Assembly (NCBI RefSeq): GCF_000744435.1
Contig: NZ_JQLX01000010.1
Location: forward strand, 186,001-250,000
DNA: 64,000 nt
Reading direction: 5' to 3'
DNA from: Hippea jasoniae
GTDB lineage: Bacteria > Campylobacterota_A > Desulfurellia > Desulfurellales > Hippeaceae
Below the pieces are notes generated by a model that did no database searches, was not told the DNA's origin, and saw only the letters and a list, made by a program, of their open reading frames with translations. The translations under genes and the position numbers were made by a program. Below are positions 9,050 through 16,728 of the stretch, piece by piece. Each line of letters starts with the position of its first letter. Position 1 is the first letter of the stretch.

Positions 9050-9649
9050 ATGCCTGAAAATCTTAAGAGAGAGTTAAAAGATCTTGCACTGGGAAGCAAA
9101 ATTAGAAAATTGAGGCAATCAAAGGGATTGACTATTCAGGAATTAAGCGAAAAGACTGGTTTATCGAAGGCTTTGATTTCTCAGATAGAAAATGAGCAGG
9201 TGTCTCCCCCCATTTCCACATTGATGAAAATCGCAAATGCGTTAAAAGTTGAAATTGCCTATTTCTTTATGAAAGACGAGGTTGATAGTAAAATTGCAGT
9301 TGTAAGGAAGGATGAGCGCATTACCTCAAAAAGAAGGGGTATAAAAGGTAATATTAATGTAGGGTATATTTATGAAATGCTTGCCCACAAAAAGGCACAC
9401 AAACATATGGAGCCATTCATTGTAACCTTTGAACCCAGGGAAAGAAAAGATGTTATTATGTTTTCACACAAAGGGGAGGAATTTCATCTTGTACTTGAAG
9501 GAAGCATAGAATTTATAACGGATATTTCCGAGCCTATTCAACTACATGAGGGGGATTCATTGTATTTTGAGTCAGAGATTTCTCATGGATTCAGGGCTTT
9601 AAATTCAAAACCTGCCAAAACTGTGGCCGTTTTATTTCAGACTGATTAG
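9050..9649 (+). CDS. XRE-family regulator with cupin sensor domain
   Basis: 199-residue transcription factor. The N-terminal helix-turn-helix (about residues 14-70) contains IRKLRQSKGLTIQELSEKTG and SKALISQIENEQVSP. The C-terminal cupin fold (about 110-195) has the conserved GEEFHLVLEGSIEF and GDSLYFESEISHGFRALN segments that usually form the small-molecule pocket. Family members control uptake or catabolic genes in response to a bound metabolite. It lies 12 bp before the oxidoreductase operon and probably senses a related metabolite. ATG 9050 has a GAGGTG ribosome site, whereas ATG 9032 lacks one. The ligand is unknown. Confidence 0.87.
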   Translation: MPENLKRELKDLALGSKIRKLRQSKGLTIQELSEKTGLSKALISQIENEQVSPPISTLMKIANALKVEIAYFFMKDEVDSKIAVVRKDERITSKRRGIKGNINVGYIYEMLAHKKAHKHMEPFIVTFEPRERKDVIMFSHKGEEFHLVLEGSIEFITDISEPIQLHEGDSLYFESEISHGFRALNSKPAKTVAVLFQTD

Positions 9650-9661
9650 AAGGATACAGAA

Positions 9662-10204
9662 ATGATTGAGATAAGGTTTCACGGTAGAGGTGGTCAGGGG
9701 GCCGTTATTGCATCGAAAATACTTGCCTATGCCCATTTTCTTGATGGTAAATATGCTCAGGCTTTTCCAACCTTTGGTGCAGAAAGGCGAGGAGCTCCTG
9801 TTGCTGCTTTTGTAAGGGTGGATGACAAATTTATAAATTTAAGAAGTCCTGTAAAAAATCCAGATTATGTTATTGTAATGACAGGAAAACTTGCTGAAGT
9901 AATTGATGTAACAGAGGGTTTAAAGGAAAATGGATTTATTATTATTAACGACACAAAAAAGGCAAAAGAATTTGTTTTTGAAGGAAAATTCAATGTTTTA
10001 GTTAGAGATGTAAATAGTATTGCTGTTAAATATGGGCTTGGAAGCAGAATAATGCCCATAATCAATGTGCCTATTCTGGGGATATTTGCAAGATTGTCCA
10101 ACTCTGTTTCTATTGATTCTTTAGCTAAAGCTGTTGAGAGATTTGTTCCTCTAAAGCCCAAAGAAAATATTGAGGCTTTGAAAGAAGCCTATAATTTAGC
10201 CTGA
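9662..10204 (+). CDS. 2-oxoacid:acceptor oxidoreductase, gamma subunit
   Basis: 180-residue gamma subunit of the POR/KOR superfamily, which oxidatively decarboxylates a 2-oxoacid with CoA to acyl-CoA, or runs in reverse. The signature is at the N-terminus: [19 protein letters not shown] (about 5-23), with [16 protein letters not shown] (about 38-53). It is the first structural gene, ahead of the delta/flavin chimera, alpha and beta genes. Substrate cannot be fixed from this subunit; the alpha subunit suggests a pyruvate-like substrate. Confidence 0.9.
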
Positions 10205-10216
10205 CGGAGGCAATTT

Positions 10217-11851
10217 ATGGAAAGTCTTGAATATCAGGATGTGGTTTCAAAAGAGGATATAAAGCGATTTCCCATATCTATTACAACAACCGAAGTTAAT
10301 TTAACCAGCTCCTGGAGGTTTATGAAACCCATCATTAGAGAAAAAATTTCCCCATGCAGTATAGGTTGTCCAGCAAATACCAATATTCCATTATATATAA
10401 ACCATCTTTTAAAGGGTGATATCAGAGGAGCTGTTGAAATTTTGAGAAATGAAAATCCATTTCCGGCTACATGCGGTAGGGTATGTCCTCATTTCTGCCA
10501 GCAAAAGTGTAATAGGTTAAATTACGATGGTTCTGTAGAAATCAGGGAAATTGAGAAGTTTGTTGGTGATTACGCTCTTAATATACCTTATAATAAACCA
10601 AAAGTAAAAAGAAATAAACGCGTTGCAATTATTGGAAGTGGTCCAGCTGGCTTAAGTTGTGCTTATTTTCTGGCAAAAAATGGTTTTGAAATAAAAATCT
10701 TTGAGAAGGAAAATAAACCTGGTGGATTACTTGTTACGGGAATCCCTGAATATCGATTGCCAAGACAAATAGTTGAAAAAGAGATAGGGAATATCATTTC
10801 AATGGGCAATATTACTATTGAGACTGGATCTTTAATAACACCGGATAACATTAAAGAATTAAAACGCTCTTTTGATGCAATATTTATTTCAACAGGCCTT
10901 ATGGATATCAATATTCCTGATAATATTACCATTGATAACAGCAGGGTCTGGTCTGGTTATGAGTTTTTAAGGGTTTTCAACATGGATAGTTTTAAATTTG
11001 ATTCTTTGAAAGATAAAAAAATAGCCATTATTGGTGGTGGAAATGCCGCATTTGATGTGGCAAGAGTTGCCATGAGAATGGGTGGGGATGTGGAGATTAT
11101 CTACAGAAGGACACTTAAAGAGGCTCCAGCATTTGAAGAGGAAAAAAATGAAGCTTTAGAAGAAGGCATAAAGATTACAGAAAAGATGGTTGTGGACCAT
11201 CTAAAAAAGGAAGATAAAATCAATCTTACCCTCAGGAATGTTAAAAAGATTGAGGGTTCAGATGTTATCCCTGGTGATAAGATAGAAAAAAGAACTGTTG
11301 ATATGCTTATCTTTGCAACGGGGCAAAAGAAAAAGTTCAATTTTGGGCAGGATGATGGTGTTTTTGCTGGTGGTGATTATGCCCACGGAGCAAAAAGCGT
11401 AATAGAAGCTATCGCTTCAGGTAAGCGTGAAGCTTATAAGATTATGAAATATTTGGGTGGAATGCCGCACAAAGAACCTTATATTAATGATAATTTCTTA
11501 AGATCAACAAAGGATTTTGATAGTTTTGATATAGTCGGGTTTGATAGCATAAATCTATTTTATTTTCCAGAAGTAGAACCGATAAAACCAAAGAAAGTTC
11601 CACCTCAGGTAAGGAATAAAAATTTTGATGAAATTAACCTGAAATTATCCATGGATGAACTTTTGAAAGAAGCCAAGCGTTGTTTTAGCTGTGGTGTATG
11701 TAATCAATGTAAAACTTGTTGGTTTTATTGTCCGGATGTTTGTATAGATGTGCAGGATAAAGTTGAATTTGATTATGATTACTGTAAGGGATGTGGCGTG
11801 TGTTCTGTTGAATGTCCCAGAGGTGTTATTGAGTTAGTGGAGGATAAATAA
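10217..11851 (+). CDS. Oxidoreductase delta subunit with inserted GltD-like NAD(P)H/FAD module
   Basis: 544-residue chimera. The N-terminus resembles a PorD start (TSSWRFMKPII, about 30-40) and runs into a GltD-type cysteine region (C-x3-C near 49-53, CGRVCPHFCQQKC at about 91-103). A flavoprotein core follows with FAD motif GSGPAGLSCAYFLAKNG (about 140) and a second dinucleotide motif IIGGGNAAFDVARVAMRMGG (about 273). The C-terminus has two 4Fe-4S clusters (CGVCNQCKTCWFYCP and CKGCGVCSVECP). PorD proteins normally hold only the ferredoxin part, so this one could pass electrons to NAD(P). A comparable flavin subunit is known in phenylglyoxylate:NAD oxidoreductase. The stop shares one base with the alpha start. 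Confidence 0.88.
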   Translation: MESLEYQDVVSKEDIKRFPISITTTEVNLTSSWRFMKPIIREKISPCSIGCPANTNIPLYINHLLKGDIRGAVEILRNENPFPATCGRVCPHFCQQKCNRLNYDGSVEIREIEKFVGDYALNIPYNKPKVKRNKRVAIIGSGPAGLSCAYFLAKNGFEIKIFEKENKPGGLLVTGIPEYRLPRQIVEKEIGNIISMGNITIETGSLITPDNIKELKRSFDAIFISTGLMDINIPDNITIDNSRVWSGYEFLRVFNMDSFKFDSLKDKKIAIIGGGNAAFDVARVAMRMGGDVEIIYRRTLKEAPAFEEEKNEALEEGIKITEKMVVDHLKKEDKINLTLRNVKKIEGSDVIPGDKIEKRTVDMLIFATGQKKKFNFGQDDGVFAGGDYAHGAKSVIEAIASGKREAYKIMKYLGGMPHKEPYINDNFLRSTKDFDSFDIVGFDSINLFYFPEVEPIKPKKVPPQVRNKNFDEINLKLSMDELLKEAKRCFSCGVCNQCKTCWFYCPDVCIDVQDKVEFDYDYCKGCGVCSVECPRGVIELVEDK

Positions 11852-12990
11852 TGTCAAAAGATATGTTGCTTGGAAGCGAAGCTATTGCTTTGGGTGTAAA
11901 ACTTGCAAAGCCAAAGGTAATACCAGCCTATCCAATTACGCCACAAACTCACATCATTGAAACTCTATCTGAAATGATAGAAAAAGGTGAATTAAAGGCA
12001 AAATTTATAAGAGTAGAATCGGAGCTTTCTGCTGCTGCGGCTGCCATGGGTGCATCATCTACAGGAGTTAGAACATTTACAGCCACAAGCTCTCATGGCC
12101 TTGCTTTAATGCATGAGGTTTTGCACTGGATTGTTGGTGCAAGATTGCCCGTGGTTCTTGTAAATGCAAATAGGGCTATAGGATCCCCCTGGAATATCTG
12201 GACAGATCAAACAGACAGTATGTCGCAAAGAGATCTGGGATGGTTACAGGTATATTGCGAAACAGCTCAGGAAGCATTGGATAGCATTTTACAGGCTTTC
12301 TATGTAGCAGAAAGGGTTCTTTTGCCTTTTATGGTTATGATAGATGGTTTTATATTATCACATACCCTTGAGGTTTTGGATATTCCCACCCAGGAGGAGG
12401 CAGATAGATTTTTGCCTGAGTATAAACCAGCTTTTTTTCTTGATGTAAACAACCCTATGAGTTTTGGCAATGCTGCAAAAGGGAATATGTTTTATGAGTT
12501 AAGGAAAGATATAGAATTATCCATGGAAAAATCATTTGATGTGATTGAGGAAGCTCATAATCGATTTAAAGAGGTATTTGGAAGGGGATATGATTTTGTA
12601 GAAAAAGTGATGTGTGATGATGCAGAAATAATTTTTGTTACCGCAGGGGCATTGGTCGGCACCACAAGAGTGGCTGTTGAAGCCCTCAGAAATAAAGGCA
12701 TAAAAGCAGGTCTTCTAAAAATCAGGTATTTTAGACCTTTTCCAAAAGAGGATGTCATCAGAGCTATTGAGAATGCAAAAAAGGTTGTGGTATTTAACAG
12801 GTCAGTAAGTTTTGGAAGCAGCGGCACTATAACACAGGAGATAAAAAGCGCCTTGTATTATAGCAGACAAAAGCCCGATATTTATGATTTTATTATTTCT
12901 CTTGGAGGTAAAGAGGTTTTTGTTGATGACATTGTGAGTATCGTGTCAAAGCTTGATACATTTAATAAAAAAACAATATTGTGGAGATAG
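11851..12990 (+). CDS. porA: 2-oxoacid:acceptor oxidoreductase, alpha subunit (pyruvate type)
   Basis: 379-residue alpha subunit carrying the TPP-binding pyrimidine and transketolase C-terminal domains. Key segments are IPAYPITPQTHIIETLSEM (about 23-41), RVESELSAAAAAMGAS (about 52-67), ANRAIGSPWNIWTDQTDSM and the C-terminal domain around IKAGLLKIRYFRPFP. YPITPQTHI and the NIWTDQTDSMSQRDLGW block resemble pyruvate:ferredoxin oxidoreductases more than 2-oxoglutarate enzymes. That is a judgement from memory, so the substrate is tentative. It is coupled to the upstream gene by a 1-bp stop/start overlap. Confidence 0.88.
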   Translation: MSKDMLLGSEAIALGVKLAKPKVIPAYPITPQTHIIETLSEMIEKGELKAKFIRVESELSAAAAAMGASSTGVRTFTATSSHGLALMHEVLHWIVGARLPVVLVNANRAIGSPWNIWTDQTDSMSQRDLGWLQVYCETAQEALDSILQAFYVAERVLLPFMVMIDGFILSHTLEVLDIPTQEEADRFLPEYKPAFFLDVNNPMSFGNAAKGNMFYELRKDIELSMEKSFDVIEEAHNRFKEVFGRGYDFVEKVMCDDAEIIFVTAGALVGTTRVAVEALRNKGIKAGLLKIRYFRPFPKEDVIRAIENAKKVVVFNRSVSFGSSGTITQEIKSALYYSRQKPDIYDFIISLGGKEVFVDDIVSIVSKLDTFNKKTILWR

Positions 12991-12992
12991 AA

Positions 12993-13877
12993 ATGTTTGA
13001 GTTTACCAAGATTTCTAATGTTGAGTATTTAAATAGAGGGGATTTCGCCTGCCCCGGCTGTGTGGCTGGGTTATCGATGAGGCATGCCTTAAAGGCTTTA
13101 GGTGAAAATACCATTGTTGTTATACCAGCAAGTTGCTGGTCTATCATTGCTGGAGGTTTACCTTCAACGGCTTTACAGGTTCCTCTTATTCATGTGCCGT
13201 TTGCCACAGCAGGAGCGGTTGCAAGTGGTATAAAAAATGCCCTTGTTGAAAAGGGCGACGATAATATAAATGTTATGTGTTGGGGCGGAGATGGTGGAAC
13301 ATTTGATATTGGACTTCAGGCGATAAGCGGTGCGGCAGAAAGAAAAGAGGATATTATTTATGTTTGCTACGACAATGAGGCTTATATGAATACAGGTATT
13401 CAGAGAAGTTCTGCAACACCACCAGGTGCCTGGACTACCACAACACCCGCAGGAAATCCAATTATTTATGATAAAAAGGATATGTTTAGCATTATTGCAG
13501 CTCATAACCCTGCTTATGTTGCTACTGCAACGATAGCCTATCCTGAGGATTTCTATAGAAAATTTGAAAAAGCCAGAGACCTTAAAGGTTTTAGGTTTAT
13601 ACATCTGTTGAGCACATGTCCGCCCGGGTGGCGCATTGACTCTAAAGATTCTATAAAGGTTTTAAGGCTCGCCGTAGAGAGTGGTTTTTTTGTATTAATG
13701 GAAAAAGAGGCTGGTAAAAAAATAAGAATAACCTATAAACCCAAGAAACTTATAGGTATTGAAGAGTATTTTAAAGCTCAAGGTAGATATAGCCATGTTG
13801 ATAAAGAAACAATTGATGAAATTCAATGTAGAGTAAATGATAGACTTGAAGAATTGGGTGTAATTTCTATTTACTGA
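12993..13877 (+). CDS. porB: 2-oxoacid:acceptor oxidoreductase, beta subunit
   Basis: 294-residue beta subunit that binds the TPP diphosphate, Mg and a 4Fe-4S cluster. CPGCVAGLSMRHALKAL (about 20-36) supplies cluster cysteines. The TPP motif is CWGGDGGTFDIGLQAISGA, with YDNEAYMNTGIQRSSATPPGAWTT split around it, and STCPPGW near residue 209 supplies another cysteine. ATG 12993 is preferred because GGAG lies 6 bp upstream; an in-frame GTG at 12981 overlaps the alpha gene. It completes the gamma-delta-alpha-beta set. In an anaerobe this enzyme can run toward pyruvate synthesis in CO2 fixation or toward acetyl-CoA. Confidence 0.91.
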   Translation: MFEFTKISNVEYLNRGDFACPGCVAGLSMRHALKALGENTIVVIPASCWSIIAGGLPSTALQVPLIHVPFATAGAVASGIKNALVEKGDDNINVMCWGGDGGTFDIGLQAISGAAERKEDIIYVCYDNEAYMNTGIQRSSATPPGAWTTTTPAGNPIIYDKKDMFSIIAAHNPAYVATATIAYPEDFYRKFEKARDLKGFRFIHLLSTCPPGWRIDSKDSIKVLRLAVESGFFVLMEKEAGKKIRITYKPKKLIGIEEYFKAQGRYSHVDKETIDEIQCRVNDRLEELGVISIY

Positions 13878-13923
13878 AAATAAAAATTATTGATAAGTTG
13901 CAAATTTTATAGAAATGTAGATA

Positions 13924-15540
13924 ATGATTTGTAATATGAGAAATGAAAGTGGGGCTATCTTTATATGGAACAAAATAACCAAATCTTTTCACGTTTTAAA
14001 AAATAATGCGGTTTGTAAAAATAAATTTATAGAAGAAAGGTTTTACGATCTAATTAAAAATAGTCAATGCAAACATATTGAACATATCGGGTTAGACGAG
14101 TGTAACTTATTTTTAAACTGCTATGAATATGAAAATCTATGTATATGTGTAGCTGGAGAAACTCTAAATATAGCTTATATATTATCTGAAATTGTGTTTA
14201 CGGATATTGTATGGGTTAATGCCCTTGATAAGTATGGAAAGGTAGTTTTGTGGAACAAGGGCGCAGAAAAAATCAGTGGATATAAAACACATGAGGTTTT
14301 AAATAGCACAAAAATCTGGGAGTTGCTGTATCCTTCAAAAAGGTATCGTGATGAGATTTTTTCTTTGGCTTTGAAGATTATTAACAAAGATGAAGTTGTT
14401 AAAGATTTTGATACAACCATAACAACAAAAGATGGTTTACAAAAGATTATTCGGTGGTATTCAAAAAACATAAAGGATGAAAACGGTAAACCTAAGGGTT
14501 CCATTGCCATAGGCATAGATGTGAGTGTGCAGTATGAACTTAAAGAGAAGCTTGAAAGGGAAAGGGAGGAATTCGAAACATACTTAAATCTTGCAAATGT
14601 GCTTTTTGTAGTGATTGATAAGGAAATGAGGGTTGCTTATGTAAATAAAAAAACCGAAGAAACGGTGGGTGTAAGGCGTGATGAAATCATAGGTAAAAAC
14701 TGGTTTGATCATTTTTTGCCTGAAGATGAGAAAAATCAGGTTAAAGAGGTTTTTAAAGATATAATAAACGGCAGGGTAGAACTTAACAGCTATTATGAAA
14801 ATCACATTATAACACCGCAGGGTAAAAAACTGATTGCCTGGCATAATACGGCTATAAGGGATGATGATGGCAATATAGTGGCAACGGTATCAGCTGGAGA
14901 GGATATAACATCAAAAAGAGACGCTGAAGAGAAACTTAGATATTTAACATTTCACGATAGCCTAACAGGTTTGTATAACCGCCACTTTTTTGAGGAGGAA
15001 CTTAGAAGGCTTAATGTGAAGCGCAACTATCCTATAAGTGTTGTTGTTGCTGATGCAGATAATCTAAAATTTATCAACGATAATTTTGGTCACAAAGAGG
15101 GTGATAGATTTTTGCAAAATGTAGCGTTGGCATTGAAGAATTCCGCAAGGAAGGACGATATAGTGGCAAGGGTTGGTGGTGATGAATTTGCTGTTTTATT
15201 ATGCCATACACCCAAAGAGGCTGTTGAAAAATTTTGCCAAAGAATCAATGCAAAGTGCAGAGAGCTTAAAGATTTTGGCTGCAGTGTGTCTGTTGGATAT
15301 GCAACGGCTTATGAATATATGGAAAACTTAGAGGAGCTTGTGGCTTTGGCAGATAAACAGATGTATAAAGATAAAAACAAAAAACATGTAAAAAAGGACG
15401 GTCTGGGACTAATTGCTTTTGTTAAGAGTGGCAATGTTGTCAAGAAGGATGATGAAATTGTTATAAAAAGGGGCAATATCTCCAAAAACAGGTGGGAAAA
15501 GTTTATTAAATTTTTAGAGTCTGATAGCTGTGATGATTAG
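13924..15540 (+). CDS. Diguanylate cyclase with tandem PAS domains
   Basis: 538-residue cytosolic c-di-GMP synthase. A Cys-containing N-terminal stretch with no recognised domain (1-90) is followed by PAS 1 (about 95-200; ALDKYGKVVLWNKGAEKISGY), PAS 2 (about 220-330) and a GGDEF domain (about 340-505). The active-site loop is intact (GGDEF, residues 418-422), preceded by an RKDD sequence at the right spacing for a product-inhibition I-site (RxxD-x5-GGDEF). No transmembrane segment is seen, so the PAS domains probably sense an internal signal. The start is uncertain since no clear ribosome site precedes ATG 13924. The stop overlaps the convergent DUF763 gene by 4 bp. Confidence 0.9.
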   Translation: MICNMRNESGAIFIWNKITKSFHVLKNNAVCKNKFIEERFYDLIKNSQCKHIEHIGLDECNLFLNCYEYENLCICVAGETLNIAYILSEIVFTDIVWVNALDKYGKVVLWNKGAEKISGYKTHEVLNSTKIWELLYPSKRYRDEIFSLALKIINKDEVVKDFDTTITTKDGLQKIIRWYSKNIKDENGKPKGSIAIGIDVSVQYELKEKLEREREEFETYLNLANVLFVVIDKEMRVAYVNKKTEETVGVRRDEIIGKNWFDHFLPEDEKNQVKEVFKDIINGRVELNSYYENHIITPQGKKLIAWHNTAIRDDDGNIVATVSAGEDITSKRDAEEKLRYLTFHDSLTGLYNRHFFEEELRRLNVKRNYPISVVVADADNLKFINDNFGHKEGDRFLQNVALALKNSARKDDIVARVGGDEFAVLLCHTPKEAVEKFCQRINAKCRELKDFGCSVSVGYATAYEYMENLEELVALADKQMYKDKNKKHVKKDGLGLIAFVKSGNVVKKDDEIVIKRGNISKNRWEKFIKFLESDSCDD

Positions 15541-16613
15541 TTGAAAAGAGTATGCAGTTTTTTGAGTGCTCTTAGCTTATCGTAGTAGCCGATTTTTGCC
15601 TTTTCAATTGCATTTTTTAAAACCTCAATGCTTTCATTATAAATGCGTTTTTCTACAGGAAAAGGATGGCCGTCTTTACCACCGTGTGCATAGCTAAAAA
15701 GTGCTGGGTCTTTAAAGCTGGGCGGTTTGCCATAGATAATCTCACTTATAAGGCTTAAAGCTCTGATTGTTTTTTTGCCCACGCCTTTGATGCCAAGCAA
15801 AAACTCAAAATCGGATGGTTTAAACTCACTGATTTTTTCAAGCCCTTTTAGCAGTCTTTTAAAATTAATATCCTCAGGCAAAATGTAGTGCCTTTTTGGC
15901 ATTGATAAGCTTTTTATTGTTGATAGTTCTTTTTCTATAGCATAAAGAGGTTGATTTGTAAAATCTACAATTGAATGTCGAGCAGGTTTGCTTTTTTTGT
16001 CTGTAAGATTTAAGATTCTTGCATGCTTGATTGTGCTAAATATTGCGCTGTGTGGCTCATCAACAAATGAATAGGTTATGCTTTTTAGCCAGTGGTATCT
16101 TCTTGCATAGCTGTTTGAGTTGTTTAGACCCTGCTGAATAACACACCAGTTGCCCTCTTTTGTGAAAAATATGTTGTGGTGGTATAAATCGTAGCCATCC
16201 TGAATTGCCACATTATCAACCTTGGCTGTGGTTTTACTAACATATTTAAAAAAATTGCCGTTTAATGCGTATCTGTTTGCAATTGAGTCTATTTCTAAAG
16301 GTGTTTTTAGTGCCGTTTTGGCTTTGCCACCTGCCACAAAAAGGCCAGTTTCTGAACTCATATTGTTTAGCGCAATTTTTAAGGCACCACACAGGGTTGT
16401 TGTAAGACCACTTGAATGCCAGTCAAATCCCACCACGCATCCCAACGCCTGAAACCAGAAAGGATCTGAAAGTCTTTTTAAAAGCTCATCTGTTGAGTAT
16501 TCTTCTATAATGATATAGGCAATCTGGCCTGATAGCTTTACCATTCTTTCAAATAGCCATCGCGGTGCTTTTCCGCCGTGAAGTGGAAGATTTGCAACCC
16601 CTGTTTTTCCCAT
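15537..16613 (-). CDS. DUF763 family protein
   Basis: 358-residue member of the uncharacterised DUF763 family, common in archaea and thermophilic bacteria. Family hallmarks are the N-terminal TGVANLPLHGGKAPRWLFERM, the block GFDWHSSGLTTTLCGALK (about 79-96) and QDGYDLYHHNIFFTKEGNW (about 138-156). The C-terminal region has a helix-hairpin-helix-like stretch (FLLGIKGVGKKTIRALSLISE), so nucleic-acid binding is plausible. No enzymatic function is known to me. It is monocistronic, convergent with the PAS-GGDEF gene and divergent from the EAL gene. Confidence 0.85.
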   Translation of the reverse strand: MGKTGVANLPLHGGKAPRWLFERMVKLSGQIAYIIIEEYSTDELLKRLSDPFWFQALGCVVGFDWHSSGLTTTLCGALKIALNNMSSETGLFVAGGKAKTALKTPLEIDSIANRYALNGNFFKYVSKTTAKVDNVAIQDGYDLYHHNIFFTKEGNWCVIQQGLNNSNSYARRYHWLKSITYSFVDEPHSAIFSTIKHARILNLTDKKSKPARHSIVDFTNQPLYAIEKELSTIKSLSMPKRHYILPEDINFKRLLKGLEKISEFKPSDFEFLLGIKGVGKKTIRALSLISEIIYGKPPSFKDPALFSYAHGGKDGHPFPVEKRIYNESIEVLKNAIEKAKIGYYDKLRALKKLHTLFN

Positions 16614-16676
16614 GTAAAAATTCTATCGTTTTCATTTGATTTATTCAACGATAACCGTTTTTTTGGCATCCTTGGC

Positions 16677-16706
16677 TTGACATCAATGTATGTTTATTCA
16701 TATACT
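16677..16706 (+). promoter_or_regulatory. Promoter of the GGDEF-EAL gene
   Basis: -35 TTGACA (16677-16682), an 18-bp spacer and -10 TATACT (16701-16706), followed by a GAGGTG ribosome site and ATG 16729. The transcript leader would be about 15-20 nt. Confidence 0.65.
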
Positions 16707-16728
16707 TTTACATCGAAGAGGTGAGTGT

